Assembly: GCF_010974825.1 (NCBI RefSeq)
Contig: NZ_JAAILA010000022.1
Coordinates: forward strand, 29,146 to 93,145
Length of the DNA stretch: 64,000 nt
From: Aeromonas rivipollensis
Lineage (GTDB): Bacteria > Pseudomonadota > Gammaproteobacteria > Enterobacterales > Aeromonadaceae
Direction of reading: 5' to 3'
The position numbers and the translations under genes are program-made. Position 1 is the stretch's first letter, and each line of letters opens with the position of its first letter. This document shows positions 23,545 to 32,527 of the stretch, in pieces. The notes beneath the pieces were generated by a model. The model ran no database searches, was not told where the DNA came from, and was given only the letters and a program-made list of their open reading frames with translations.

Positions 23545-24813
23545 TCATGTACATAAGTGCTTTTTTAGCCAATCTACCGTCTCTTTGAGCGCCTCGTCAT
23601 ACACCTCCAGCAGAGGCTGTTTGTCGAACACCACCGCCTTGCCATTGCGGCTGGCGGAGGCCAGGGCCCGGACATCCTGCTCGGGACAAATGAAGTCACG
23701 CTTGTGGCCAATGCTCAGGATGGGCACAGAGGTGCGGCTCCCCAGCAACCCCTGGGTCTTGAGGGAGAAGACCTGGCACTTGGTGCGCAGCAGATCCCAC
23801 TGGGCGGCATCGGCCCCCAGGCGGTTCGCCAGCCCGTCTCGCATCATGCGCGGACAGCGGGCAAACATCTCCTGATTGGTAAACACCTGATTGATGCCGG
23901 CCCCGATGCAGACCACAGTCCTGAGCTTGAAGGGCTCGATGAAGGCGAGGCGCGCCGCCACATTGCCGGCGAGGCGGAACCCCACCATGGCGATGCGCTG
24001 ATGATCGACCCAGGCCACCTCGGAGAGGTGGTTGAGCACCGCCTGGTGCAGGCGACTGGTGTCCTGCACCAGGGGCCAGTGCTCCGCATAGCCGGTTCCC
24101 GGCATGTCCAGCGATAGCATGCCGATGCCGTGGGGCTCGAGGCACTTGAAGTAGAAGTTGAGGAAGTCGACCTGGAGGGCGTCTATGCCACCGCTGACGA
24201 TGACCAGGGGCACAGGCCTGTCGGTGGTGGGCAGGTGCAGATAGCCTTGAATGGTCTTGCCCCGGAACGGGACCTGCAGCTCCTTGAGGGGCACCTTGAA
24301 CAACCTGCCTGCCTCGCGGTAGGCCATGTTGCAGAGCAACTGGGCCTGATCTGCCAGCTCGTCATTCTTGAGGTGGGGATAGCTCGCGATGGAGTAGTAG
24401 CGCACCGCCTTGAGCAGATTCTTCAACGCCCCGGCACTGTCGCCCTGGCTGACCAGCTCGCGCCCGGCATTGAAATAGCGGCCAGCCAGCTGGCTCCACT
24501 CATAGACCCAGTTGCCGGGCACATAACCTTTGATGGTATCCAGATAGCGCTCGTGGCTGCGCTCTCCCTGACCCATGGCGATGCGGGCAAGAGTCTGCTC
24601 CACTTCCACCGGATCCGCACCCTGCCAGGCCCAGGTCGGCCGGCGCAGCAGGCGGTACCAATGGGGCGACAGGGCGCCGTCGATGAAGCTCTCGGCCAGG
24701 GAGCTGTCCTGCTCATCGACCGGGCTGGAGTTGGATATTTCGGAGGTTTCCAATACCTGTTTGACCCGGGTGAACAGCTTTTCCGTCAGGTTGGTATCGT
24801 CGTTTGGTTCCAA
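23545..24813 (-). CDS. frsA: FrsA family alpha/beta-hydrolase-fold protein
   Basis: 422-residue cytoplasmic protein of the fermentation-respiration switch (FrsA/YafA) family. The N-terminal half is helical (WYRLLRRPTWAWQG, YVPGNWVYEWSQL), and the C-terminal half has an alpha/beta hydrolase core (VIVSGGIDALQVDF, SLDMPGTGYAEHWPL). The nucleophile elbow reads GFRLAGN, without the serine expected of a GxSxG hydrolase, so a classical esterase mechanism is unlikely. Reported roles in the family, including a proposed pyruvate decarboxylase activity, are disputed. Position next to crl and gpt matches E. coli. Confidence 0.93.
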   Translation of the reverse strand: MEPNDDTNLTEKLFTRVKQVLETSEISNSSPVDEQDSSLAESFIDGALSPHWYRLLRRPTWAWQGADPVEVEQTLARIAMGQGERSHERYLDTIKGYVPGNWVYEWSQLAGRYFNAGRELVSQGDSAGALKNLLKAVRYYSIASYPHLKNDELADQAQLLCNMAYREAGRLFKVPLKELQVPFRGKTIQGYLHLPTTDRPVPLVIVSGGIDALQVDFLNFYFKCLEPHGIGMLSLDMPGTGYAEHWPLVQDTSRLHQAVLNHLSEVAWVDHQRIAMVGFRLAGNVAARLAFIEPFKLRTVVCIGAGINQVFTNQEMFARCPRMMRDGLANRLGADAAQWDLLRTKCQVFSLKTQGLLGSRTSVPILSIGHKRDFICPEQDVRALASASRNGKAVVFDKQPLLEVYDEALKETVDWLKKHLCT

Positions 24814-24890
24814 GATGGTGACTCTTCTGTCTCAAACAATGGTCCATCTTAACCACTTTTCACCGCGGGCAGCCACATCATAAACGCATA

Positions 24891-24909
24891 AGGCCCCAAA
24901 CAGGGGCCC
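24891..24909 (-). terminator. Hairpin after gpt, possible terminator
   Basis: GGCCCC/GGGGCC stem with a five-base loop, followed on the minus strand by TTATGCGTTTATG. The U-tract is poor. It lies in the 173-base gap between gpt and frsA. Confidence 0.45.
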
Positions 24910-24986
24910 TATGAAACCATCTTGCCATCAGCGCGAGCAAACCTCCCCCACCAAAGTCAGGGGCGGGGCGCCAAGGCTGGGGGCGA

Positions 24987-25454
24987 TTACTCTTCGTCGC
25001 AGATCGGGTTGGCAAACTCCAGCGCCATGTCCCAGGGCTGCTCAATCCAGGTGTCCTGCGGGATGGCGACCTCGAAGTCATCCAGCAATTGCTCACCCAT
25101 GGGCTTGGCGAAGATGGCGATGAACTTGGCCTTGGGATAGAGCTCGCGGATCGCCTTGGCGGTAGTTCCTGTGTCCACCAGATCTTCCACTACCAGCCAG
25201 CCTTCACCGTCACCGGCTGTGGTGGCGGCCTTGACGACCACCAGCTCACGCTGGCTGTTGTGGTCATAGCTGGAGATGCAGAGGGTTTCGACGTTGCGAA
25301 TGCCAAGTTCACGGGCCATCAGGGCAGCAGGCACCAGGCCACCACGGCTGACCGCGATGATCCCTTTCCACTGGCTGACGGGCAGTTGACGACGGGCCAG
25401 ACGGCGCGCTTCACGTTGCAGGTTATCCCACGATACATAGAACTTTTTTGGCAT
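24987..25454 (-). CDS. gpt: Xanthine-guanine phosphoribosyltransferase
   Basis: 155-residue purine salvage enzyme that joins guanine or xanthine to PRPP, usually at the inner face of the membrane. The PRPP-binding motif is [17 protein letters not shown] (about 85-101) and the N-terminal [19 protein letters not shown] and [17 protein letters not shown] segments are typical. A PurR-like box lies about 260 bp upstream. Order pepD-gpt-frsA-crl is as in E. coli. Confidence 0.96.
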   Translation of the reverse strand: MPKKFYVSWDNLQREARRLARRQLPVSQWKGIIAVSRGGLVPAALMARELGIRNVETLCISSYDHNSQRELVVVKAATTAGDGEGWLVVEDLVDTGTTAKAIRELYPKAKFIAIFAKPMGEQLLDDFEVAIPQDTWIEQPWDMALEFANPICDEE

Positions 25455-25828
25455 GCTATCGATCTCAACGAGTTATAAAGGCAATCACTAAGACGTAAGG
25501 GTCCCGGCAGACACACGGGATCCGGTAAATTCTGGCCCCCGTTTCCTGAATTTTGCTTGCACTTTTGCGGCCTCAGGAATGAACCCTCGGCAGCAAAAAG
25601 CAGATGCATTGAAAGCAGGACGGGCATGGCTGGCGGCCATCTCGATCTAGACCCAGACCTCAGGCCAGCTGTTGGGCCGGTATGATAGCACCCTTTGCAG
25701 ATAAAATGACTGGCAAACGTATGCGAAAAACAGGAAAAGTCGGCCATCTCCTGCCCGTTTGGCCTCCCCTCGGGGCCCAGTCCTCATCAACAGGGTGCTC
25801 ATTCGAAGAGCAAACCTCGAATTTCGGG
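25455..25828. other. Gap upstream of gpt with a PurR-like box
   Basis: No convincing protein gene was found. The stretch contains a PurR-like palindrome (GGCAAACGTATGCGAA, 25712-25727) whose core differs from the consensus at one position. The distance to gpt is large, so either gpt has a long 5' leader or the box serves another transcript. A 41-codon open frame at 25706-25831 (+) has no ribosome site and is not called. Confidence 0.35.
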
Positions 25829-25872
25829 TAAAAAAATAGCAGGGGGAGGATGGAACCCTCACACACCTGCTG
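25829..25872 (-). terminator. Intrinsic terminator of the 29-codon gene
   Basis: AGCAGG/CCTGCT stem with a long loop and T7 on the minus strand, about 40 bases after the small gene's stop codon. It supports the small gene as an independent transcription unit. Confidence 0.6.
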
Positions 25873-25911
25873 CTTTTCTGCTTTCTCTGTCAGCCTGGCT
25901 GACTGCCCGTC

Positions 25912-26001
25912 TTAACGACGACCGGCGTAGGGGTTCGGATAGTTGAAACCCTGGGTATAGAGAGACTGGGCAAACCAATAGGTTGAATTGCTGCCTGACA
26001 T
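25912..26001 (-). CDS. 29-residue small protein, function unknown
   Basis: Starts at ATG 26001 with a good ribosome site (AGGAGT, seven bases upstream). The peptide starts MSGSNSTYWFAQS and ends NYPNPYAGRR: aromatic-rich (four Tyr, two Phe, one Trp), no cysteine, no membrane segment, and a basic C-terminus. It is followed by its own terminator and preceded by a 5' region with two near-identical 15-base repeats at 26069 and 26099. It is divergent from pepD with a CRP-like site between. I do not recognise the family. Confidence 0.55.
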   Translation of the reverse strand: MSGSNSTYWFAQSLYTQGFNYPNPYAGRR

Positions 26002-26391
26002 AATGAACTCCTGATTGCTTAACAAGTTACGTACCTTTAATGCGGGTTCAGATCCTTGAACAGACACTCGGTTCCGTGGAGGCGCACTTGCTTTGCTTCG
26101 GTTCCCTGGAGGCATTCATTGTCGTCCTGACAAGTGGTTGACCCACGGCGGCTAATTTACCACCCGGCGGCGAAAAGACAATATTTTTGTGATATGCGTC
26201 ACGAATTTCATCTTCTGCTGGTAACCATGGGCAAGGCAGTCATGTTCGCCATTCAGGCTCCCTTTATCAGCACAAGCAGACCGCAATTTGCGCAGATCGC
26301 TCACATTTTTGTGTGATTGACTGTATTATCGTTACCCTCTTCTGCGGCCCACTGGGCCCTGTCCATTTCCGTGCTGGTAAGGAGTCCCGAC
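26002..26391. promoter_or_regulatory. Divergent control region between the 29-codon gene and pepD
   Basis: Contains a near-consensus CRP site TGTGA-TATGCG-TCACG (26188-26203), an inverted element TCACATTTTTGTGTGA (26301-26316) and two direct repeats CGGTTCC(G/C)TGGAGGC (26069-26083 and 26099-26113) that would lie in the 5' leader of the small gene. No other gene is visible. CRP control of either side is inferred from the match only. Confidence 0.5.
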
Positions 26392-27843
26392 GTGGCACAG
26401 CTTAGTTCTCTGTCTCCCAAGTTGATTTGGCAATTCTTCGAGCAGATCTGCTCCATTCCCCACCCCTCCAAGCACGAGGCCAAATTGAGCGCCTGGATAG
26501 TGCAGTGGGCCCAGGGGGAAGGCCTGGCGGTCAAACAAGACGCCGTGGGCAACATCATCATCAAGAAGCCGGCCACCCCGGGCATGGAAAACCGCAAGGC
26601 CGTGGTGCTGCAGGCCCACATCGACATGGTGCCCCAGGCCAATGCCGACACCCGGCACGACTTCACCCAGGATCCCATCGATGCCTACATCGACGGTGAA
26701 TGGGTCACCGCCCGTGGCACCACCCTGGGAGCCGACAACGGCATGGGCATGGCAGGCTGTCTGGCCGTGCTGGCCGACAAGACCATCAAGCACGGCCCGC
26801 TGGAAGTGCTGCTGACCACGGACGAAGAGACCGGCATGACAGGCGCCTTCGGCCTGGAAGCGGGCTGGCTGGAGGGCGAGATCCTGCTCAACACCGACTC
26901 CGAAGAGGATGGCGAAGTCTACATGGGCTGCGCCGGCGGGGTGGATGCCAATATCCGCTTCCCGCTGGAGCAGGTTGTCGCCACCCAGGGTGAAGGTTTC
27001 GAGCTGCAGGTGAAGGGGCTGCGTGGCGGTCACTCCGGGGTCGACATCCACCGCGGTCGTGGCAACGCCAACAAGCTGCTGGTGCGCCTGCTCAAGGCCG
27101 CCGAGCCGCTGGGGGTGCGTCTGGCCGAGATAAGCGGCGGTACCCTGCGCAACGCCATCCCCCGCGAAGCCCGCGCCACCCTGCTGGTGCCCACCGCCAG
27201 CGTCAGCGAGTTCAAAGCCCTGGTTGACCGCTACGCCGGCATCTATCAGAGCGAGCTGGCAGCCACCGAAGCCAACCTGACAGTGCTGCTCACCGCTCAG
27301 GAAAAACCGGCCAAGCTGATGAGCGAATCCCTCCAGACCCGCCTGCTGGACGCCCTGATGGCCTGCCCCAACGGCGTCATCCGCATGAGCGATGCCATCC
27401 CGGGCGTCACCGAGACCTCCACCAACCTCGGCGTCATCAAGACCCTCGAGGGTGAGGTCTATGTGCAGTGCCTGATCCGCTCCCTCATCGACTCGGGTCG
27501 CGAGAGCGTCGAGCAGATGACCCGTTCCCTGTTCAGCCTGGCGGGCGCCAGCTGTGAATTCACCGGTGCCTACCCTGGCTGGGCACCGAACGTGGACTCC
27601 CCCGTGATGGCGCTGGTACGCAACAGCTACCAGACCCTGTTCGGCGAGATGCCGAACGTCATGGTGATCCACGCCGGTCTCGAGTGCGGTCTGTTCAAGA
27701 GCGCCTACCCGGATTGGGACATGGTCTCCTTCGGCCCGACCATTCGCGGTGCCCACTCACCGGACGAGAGGGTTCATATCCCGGCGGTCGAACGCTTCTG
27801 GCAGCTGCTGGTCCACGTGCTGGAACAGATCCCGGCCAAGTAA
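26392..27843 (+). CDS. pepD: Aminoacyl-histidine dipeptidase (peptidase D)
   Basis: 483-residue M20-family zinc dipeptidase that cleaves Xaa-His and other dipeptides in the cytoplasm. Metal and catalytic motifs: VVLQAHIDMVPQ (about 53-64), TTLGADNGMGMA (about 110-121), TDEETGM (catalytic Glu about 145) and TDSEEDGE. It aligns end to end with E. coli PepD, finishing EQIPAK. A GTG start at 26392 is chosen because AAGGAG lies seven bases upstream and the protein then begins VAQLSSLSPKLIW like its relatives; the longer frame from 26317 is not supported. Confidence 0.94.
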   Translation: MAQLSSLSPKLIWQFFEQICSIPHPSKHEAKLSAWIVQWAQGEGLAVKQDAVGNIIIKKPATPGMENRKAVVLQAHIDMVPQANADTRHDFTQDPIDAYIDGEWVTARGTTLGADNGMGMAGCLAVLADKTIKHGPLEVLLTTDEETGMTGAFGLEAGWLEGEILLNTDSEEDGEVYMGCAGGVDANIRFPLEQVVATQGEGFELQVKGLRGGHSGVDIHRGRGNANKLLVRLLKAAEPLGVRLAEISGGTLRNAIPREARATLLVPTASVSEFKALVDRYAGIYQSELAATEANLTVLLTAQEKPAKLMSESLQTRLLDALMACPNGVIRMSDAIPGVTETSTNLGVIKTLEGEVYVQCLIRSLIDSGRESVEQMTRSLFSLAGASCEFTGAYPGWAPNVDSPVMALVRNSYQTLFGEMPNVMVIHAGLECGLFKSAYPDWDMVSFGPTIRGAHSPDERVHIPAVERFWQLLVHVLEQIPAK

Positions 27844-27865
27844 GCACGGGCCTCCCGAGCCACTC

Positions 27866-27890
27866 CATGCCCCGCCCAGTGCGGGGCATG
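27866..27890 (+). terminator. Palindrome after pepD, possible terminator
   Basis: Ten-bp stem CATGCCCCGC/GCGGGGCATG with a five-base loop, 22 bases past the pepD stop. No U-tract follows, so it may instead protect the 3' end. Confidence 0.5.
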
Positions 27891-28027
27891 TCATTGGGGC
27901 TGTGCCCCTCCTTTCTCTGCGTTGACCCCTTCACTGCCCCTGCCGATCCCCCTTGAAATCGTATCCATAAGCAACCCTGGATTTGAAAACCTTTTCCATG
28001 ATTTATGTAAATTTACAACACAATAAG

Positions 28028-28041
28028 TTGATCGAGATCAC
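28028..28041 (+). promoter_or_regulatory. FNR-like box upstream of the 39-codon gene
   Basis: TTGAT-CGAG-ATCAC matches the FNR consensus TTGAT-N4-ATCAA at nine of ten positions. It also partly resembles a CRP site, so assignment to FNR is tentative. Confidence 0.5.
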
Positions 28042-28061
28042 AAAAGCCTCTAGCATCAAAT

Positions 28062-28077
28062 TGTGACCAAGGTCACA
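28062..28077 (+). promoter_or_regulatory. CRP box upstream of the 39-codon gene
   Basis: TGTGA-CCAAGG-TCACA is a perfect match to the CRP consensus arms, 35 bp downstream (centre to centre) of the FNR-like box and 36 bp before the start codon. A site this close to the gene could activate from a promoter just downstream or repress. Confidence 0.65.
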
Positions 28078-28112
28078 GGAAACAATAATCAACAGAGCGA
28101 AGAGGTAAGACT

Positions 28113-28232
28113 ATGTTTGAGAACCTGGCAGTGCTGTTCCACCTGAAGGGTGCATCCAGCAAGAAAGGCACACAAGAGAAAGACACTTATGCGCCTTCGA
28201 CTCGCAACTACTACTTCCGCTATGGCGCCTGA
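28113..28232 (+). CDS. 39-residue small protein, function unknown
   Basis: Begins MFENLAVLFHLKGASSKKG and ends STRNYYFRYGA. A short amphipathic or hydrophobic N-terminus is followed by a charged middle and an aromatic, basic tail. GAGGTAAG lies before the ATG. The upstream region has a perfect CRP box and a strong FNR-like box, and a good terminator follows at 28374-28398, leaving a 3' untranslated region of about 140 bases. I do not recognise the family; the regulatory context suggests a role in anaerobic or carbon-limited growth. Confidence 0.6.
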   Translation: MFENLAVLFHLKGASSKKGTQEKDTYAPSTRNYYFRYGA

Positions 28233-28373
28233 TGTCGCCCGCCCGGAAGTAGAAATTAGTAACGTAATAAAACTACAAAATAACTCAGCAATTCACACCA
28301 CAGCCACCCCCTCGGGGCGCTGTCCTGCCCGGGCCAGATGTTCCACGGCCAAACCTGAACTCCAACCATGAAG

Positions 28374-28398
28374 ATGGGGCCCACAGGCCCCATTTTTT
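28374..28398 (+). terminator. Intrinsic terminator downstream of the 39-codon gene
   Basis: TGGGGCC/GGCCCCA stem with a CACA-type loop followed by T7 on the plus strand. It also separates the small gene from the convergent peptide transporter operon. Confidence 0.85.
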
Positions 28399-28459
28399 TA
28401 TTGCTCGTCCCCGACGCCACCTTGCTGCGATACCGGCCCTGGCGAAGCGGATGCCGGCA

Positions 28460-29461
28460 TCAGACCGCCTTTCCCAGCGGCGCCGCCTCCACCACGGACA
28501 AGGGGAAGTGGCAGGCCACCTGATGGGCCTCTGTGCCACAGGGCTCCAGACTCGGCGAGGTGCCTCGGCACAACTCTGTGGCATAGGGGCAGCGCTGATG
28601 GAAATGGCAGCCGCTCGGCGGCGAGATGGGTGAGGGGACGTCCCCGGTCAGCAGGATGCGCTGGTTGCGCCTGCGGGGATCCGGCACCGGGATCGCCGAG
28701 ATGAGCGCCTGGGTATAGGGGTGGCGCGGGCTCAGGTAGAGTTGCTGGGCCTCGGCCAGCTCGACGATCCTTCCCAAGTACATGACCGCAATCCTGTCCG
28801 AGATGTGTTTGACCACAGAGAGATCGTGGGCGATGAAGATGATGGCCAGATTCATCTCCCGCTGCAGGGTGAGCAGCAGGTTCACTATCTGGGACTGCAC
28901 CGAGACGTCCAGCGCCGACACCGCCTCGTCGCACACCAGCAGTTTGGGCTTGAGGGCGATGGCGCGGGCTATGCCGATGCGCTGGCGCTGGCCGCCGGAA
29001 AACTCGTGAGGATAGCGATCCACCGCACTCTTGGGCAGTCCCACCTTGTCCAGCAGCTCCAGCACCCAGCCGCGTCGTTGCGCTGTGCTGCCTTTACCGT
29101 GGATGATGAAGGGCTCTTCCAGGATCTGGCCCACTGTGTGGCGACCGTTGAGGGATTCTGCAGGATCCTGAAAGACTATCTGCATCTCCTGGCGCAGGGA
29201 TCGCATCTCCCCGGGTGACAACCGGGTGATGTCGCGCCCCTCGAAGCTTATCTGCCCCGCCGTGGGTTCAAACAGCTTGAGCAGGGAGCGCCCCAGGGTG
29301 GACTTGCCGCAGCCGGACTCCCCCACCAGCCCCAGCGTCTCCCCCTGCTTGAGATCGAAGCTGATGCCATCCACCGCATAGACGGTGTAGGGCTTGCGCA
29401 AAAAGCCGCCACCCATCTTGAAGTGCTGCTTCAAGTCTCTGACCGACAACAAGGTGCTCAT
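28460..29461 (-). CDS. Peptide ABC transporter ATP-binding protein (OppF/DppF type)
   Basis: 333-residue ATPase. Walker [11 protein letters not shown]-loop IVFQDPAESLN, signature FSGGQRQRIGIARAI, Walker B KLLVCDEAVSALDV and H-loop IAHDLSVV are in order, and the C-terminal oligopeptide/dipeptide domain holds the cysteine-rich CHFHQRCPYATELC segment that may bind a [4Fe-4S] cluster in relatives. Last gene of the operon. Its ATG overlaps the stop codon of a 33-codon mini-ORF that copies its own first 15 codons. Confidence 0.93.
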   Translation of the reverse strand: MSTLLSVRDLKQHFKMGGGFLRKPYTVYAVDGISFDLKQGETLGLVGESGCGKSTLGRSLLKLFEPTAGQISFEGRDITRLSPGEMRSLRQEMQIVFQDPAESLNGRHTVGQILEEPFIIHGKGSTAQRRGWVLELLDKVGLPKSAVDRYPHEFSGGQRQRIGIARAIALKPKLLVCDEAVSALDVSVQSQIVNLLLTLQREMNLAIIFIAHDLSVVKHISDRIAVMYLGRIVELAEAQQLYLSPRHPYTQALISAIPVPDPRRRNQRILLTGDVPSPISPPSGCHFHQRCPYATELCRGTSPSLEPCGTEAHQVACHFPLSVVEAAPLGKAV

Positions 29462-29559
29462 CGCCGCCGCTCCTGTCCATCCAGGTAAAGAGCCGACATA
29501 GCCCCTTCCCGATTGCTGAGGTGCTGCTTCAACTCCCGTACCGACAACAAGATGCTCAT
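29458..29559 (-). CDS. 33-codon mini-ORF carrying a copy of the oppF-like gene's 5' end
   Basis: Encodes [15 protein letters not shown] followed by 18 residues with no similarity I can see. The first 45 bases match the first 45 bases of the next gene ([15 protein letters not shown]) at 37 positions. Its ATG overlaps the stop codon of the oppD-like gene and its TGA overlaps the ATG of the oppF-like gene, so it forms a translational relay between them. It is either a remnant of an older gene start or a leader peptide; no enzyme function is implied. Confidence 0.55.
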   Translation of the reverse strand: MSILLSVRELKQHLSNREGAMSALYLDGQERRR

Positions 29560-30614
29560 ATGCTCAACTCCTTCCAGTGGTGGCAGGCCACAGCGTGGCG
29601 CTCGCTCAGCTGCTCTGTCACCGGTATGGTGCCCACGCAGATCTCGGTGGCGTGGGGACAACGGTTGGAGAAGCGGCAGCCCGCCGGCATCTCGTGCAGG
29701 GCGGGCACCTGGCCCTTGATGGTCTTGAGCAGGCTCTTGGGCACGTCTTCGAGGCGCGGGATCGAGGCCATCAGACCATGAGTATAGGGATGGCGCGGGT
29801 GGTCAAACAGCTCGAAGATGTCGGCCCGCTCCACGGCGCGGCCCGCATACATCACCACTACCTCGTCGCACAGCTCCGCCACCACCCCGAGATCGTGGGT
29901 GATGAAGATGATGGCCATGCCGGTCTGGGCCTGCAGCGCCTTCATCAGATCCAGGATCTGGGCCTGGATGGTGACATCCAGCGCAGTGGTCGGCTCGTCG
30001 CAGATGAGCAGATCCGGCTCGCAGGCAAGCGCCATGGCGATCATCACCCGCTGGCGCATGCCGCCGGAAAGGTTGTGGGGGTAGACGGCGAAGCGCTGGG
30101 CCGGCTCCGGGATCCCCACCTTCTGCAGCATGGCGATGGCGGCCTCCTTGCGCTGCGCCTTGCTGAAATCAGGCCTGTGCAGGCTGAACACCTCCATCAG
30201 CTGAGTCCCGACCGTCTGCACCGGATTGAGCGCCGTCATCGGCTCCTGGAAGATCATGGAGATGCGGTTGCCGCGCACCTTGTACATCTGATCCGGCGGC
30301 AGCGACAGCAGTTCCTCCCCCTGAAAGCGGATGGATCCCGCCACCACCTGACCGTGGGGCCTGGGCAGTAGCCCCATGATGGCCAGCGAGGTGACGCTCT
30401 TGCCGCAGCCGGATTCACCGACGATACCTAGGGTCTGGCCCGGGGCGACCTGGAAGCTGACCCCGTCGAGCACCTTGATCTTGCCGTCGTCGACCGCGAA
30501 CTCCACCTCGAGATCCCGCACCTCCAGGATGGGGGCCCTGCCCTGACCGTTATCAGCGGTGAACTGCCCCCCATTGTCTCGGACGTCGAGGATGGGGGCT
30601 TGTGTCTCTGTCAT
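29556..30614 (-). CDS. Peptide ABC transporter ATP-binding protein (OppD/DppD type)
   Basis: 352-residue ATPase. Walker [11 protein letters not shown]-loop [12 protein letters not shown], signature [15 protein letters not shown], Walker [14 protein letters not shown] and H-loop ITHDLGVV are present, plus the C-terminal [14 protein letters not shown] segment. The N-terminus is unusual: residues 6-24 (APILDVRD...) are a diverged in-frame copy of residues 27-45 (APILEVRD...), which is where the ATPase domain of relatives begins. Start at 30614 lies 13 bases after the binding-protein gene's stop codon. Confidence 0.92.
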   Translation of the reverse strand: MTETQAPILDVRDNGGQFTADNGQGRAPILEVRDLEVEFAVDDGKIKVLDGVSFQVAPGQTLGIVGESGCGKSVTSLAIMGLLPRPHGQVVAGSIRFQGEELLSLPPDQMYKVRGNRISMIFQEPMTALNPVQTVGTQLMEVFSLHRPDFSKAQRKEAAIAMLQKVGIPEPAQRFAVYPHNLSGGMRQRVMIAMALACEPDLLICDEPTTALDVTIQAQILDLMKALQAQTGMAIIFITHDLGVVAELCDEVVVMYAGRAVERADIFELFDHPRHPYTHGLMASIPRLEDVPKSLLKTIKGQVPALHEMPAGCRFSNRCPHATEICVGTIPVTEQLSERHAVACHHWKELSI

Positions 30615-30627
30615 CGCCTCCCCCTTC

Positions 30628-32445
30628 TCAATGATGCGCATAGGTCTTGTCGATCAGGGTGATGGGAGAGAGCGACTCACCCGCTTCCTTGGCGTTGCTG
30701 GTCTCTTCCTGCACCTTGGGATCGAGCCAGAGCAGGCCGCCACTGCTGTGGGGGTAGCCATCCATGGGCCAGTAGAGCAGATCCGGGGTGTTACGGGTGG
30801 CGGGCACCTCCGGCAGCATCACGTGGCGCCAGCTGCTGGCCCGCACGTAGTTGAGCTGCACCCCGGGCACGAAGATGGCGAGGTCATAGATGCGCTGCTG
30901 GATCTGGCGGGAGATCTCGGCCCGCTTGGTCATATCGAACTCGACGTTGTAGGCGTCGATCAGGGCGTCCAGCGCCTTGTCGGCCACGTTGAACAGGTTG
31001 TTGGTCTGGGGCTTGTTGGCGTTGGCCGAGTGGAACGACTCCCAATATTGCGGGTAGAGACCACCGCCACCCCAGCCGAGCCAAGCCGCCTCGTGTTTCT
31101 TCTCCAGCATCACCTTGAAGCCGGTGGCGCCATCCACCAGGTTGAGCTCCAGATCCAGACCCGCCTTCTTGGCCTCTTCTTTGAGCACGGTCAGCCGCTT
31201 GGAGTGCTCCTGGCTGGTGTAGGTGAGGGCCAGGGTCAGCCGCTCCCCCTTGTCGTTTTGCAGGATGCCGTCCGGCCCCGGTTTGTTGTAGCCCCCCTTG
31301 GCGAAATACTCCCGCGCCTTGGTGATGTCATAGGCCCGCTCCGGCAGCTTGATGTCGGTGAATTCGCCAAAGCCCGAGCCGAAGGTGGTGGCCCTGTCAT
31401 AGTCGCCGTGCAGCACTGTCGCTATCATCTTGTCCAGGTTCATGGCGTGCTGAATGCCGAGGCGCACATTCACGTCCGCCAGCTTGGGGTTGGCCACATT
31501 GAGGTGCACCCCCTGCCCCCCTTGCTTGGTGTCTGTCATCGCCATCACCTTCTGCACATAGCCCTTCTTGTATTCCGGGGTCACGGCTTTTTCATGCCAC
31601 CAGTTGGGCAGTATCATCTCGAAGGTATCTATCTCTCCCTTGAGGAAGTGGCGAAACGCTATGTTGTGATCCCGGATCACCTGCACCTTGATGCGGTCGA
31701 TGTTGAATCTGTGCTGGTTGTAGCGATCCTGCTGGGCCCACCAATCCTTCTGCTTGCTGAAGGTGATGGACTTGCCCTTCTTCACCTCGCTCATCACATA
31801 GGGGCCAGTGGTCGGCACCACTGCCCAGTTGTACTGCTTCACCCAGTTCGGGCCCATCTTGTAGTAGTGCTTCGGCTGGGGCCACAGCTCCGTGGTGTTG
31901 AGGAGATCCAGCCTGGCCTTGCGGCTGCCCGCCTTCACCAGGATGGTGTGATCGTCAATCTTCTCCACCGCCACCACCTCTGTGGTGTAGTAGTTGTTGA
32001 ACCAGGGCCCCTTGATGTCCTTGGAGCGCATCATCTCGTAGCCGAAGGTGTAGTCGTCGGCGGTGACGGGCTTGCCGTCAGACCATTTGGCGCGGGGATC
32101 CAGCTTGAAATAGACGGTCTGGCTGTCCGGTGCTATGGCCCAGGCGCTCGCCAGCGAGGGAATGGGATTGCCTGTATTGGGGTGGAAGCTGATGAGCCTC
32201 AGCTGGTTGTCCAGGATGAAGGAGCGGAACGAACCGTTGGAGTCAGGCCCCACGGTGCGAAACGTCAGCGGAAAGCTGTCGATGAAGAGGTTGAGGGTGC
32301 CACCGGGCAGTGCCTTGGGAGAGGCAAACACGGGGTCTGTGTCATTGGTCTCCCACTTGAGATCCGCGGGCAGGCTGGCGGCCCACACCCAGGATCCGTT
32401 CACCAGCACGAAGAGAGCACCTATCCATTTGATTTTATTGTTCAT
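30628..32445 (-). CDS. Peptide ABC transporter substrate-binding protein (YejA type)
   Basis: 605-residue periplasmic binding protein of the extracellular solute-binding family 5. A signal peptide covers about 1-22 (ending VWAAS). The core shows [34 protein letters not shown] (about 94-127), the SBP_bac_5 signature region. Size and the pairing with YejB/YejE-like permeases suggest a Yej-type transporter of peptides or peptide-like compounds such as microcin C relatives; the ligand is not determinable here. Start at 32445 is placed at the signal peptide. Confidence 0.9.
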   Translation of the reverse strand: MNNKIKWIGALFVLVNGSWVWAASLPADLKWETNDTDPVFASPKALPGGTLNLFIDSFPLTFRTVGPDSNGSFRSFILDNQLRLISFHPNTGNPIPSLASAWAIAPDSQTVYFKLDPRAKWSDGKPVTADDYTFGYEMMRSKDIKGPWFNNYYTTEVVAVEKIDDHTILVKAGSRKARLDLLNTTELWPQPKHYYKMGPNWVKQYNWAVVPTTGPYVMSEVKKGKSITFSKQKDWWAQQDRYNQHRFNIDRIKVQVIRDHNIAFRHFLKGEIDTFEMILPNWWHEKAVTPEYKKGYVQKVMAMTDTKQGGQGVHLNVANPKLADVNVRLGIQHAMNLDKMIATVLHGDYDRATTFGSGFGEFTDIKLPERAYDITKAREYFAKGGYNKPGPDGILQNDKGERLTLALTYTSQEHSKRLTVLKEEAKKAGLDLELNLVDGATGFKVMLEKKHEAAWLGWGGGGLYPQYWESFHSANANKPQTNNLFNVADKALDALIDAYNVEFDMTKRAEISRQIQQRIYDLAIFVPGVQLNYVRASSWRHVMLPEVPATRNTPDLLYWPMDGYPHSSGGLLWLDPKVQEETSNAKEAGESLSPITLIDKTYAHH

Positions 32446-32527
32446 GTTTGACTTCCAGGTCATGCCCCTGCACCGGGGGCGTCTCAATTAAGGGTTGGAT
32501 ACCCAGGGCCCTGAGGCGCGCCCCGGG

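Noticed and set aside
25706..25831. 41-codon frame overlapping the PurR-like box
   Set aside because: No ribosome site and an unremarkable composition; it also shares bases with the putative operator.
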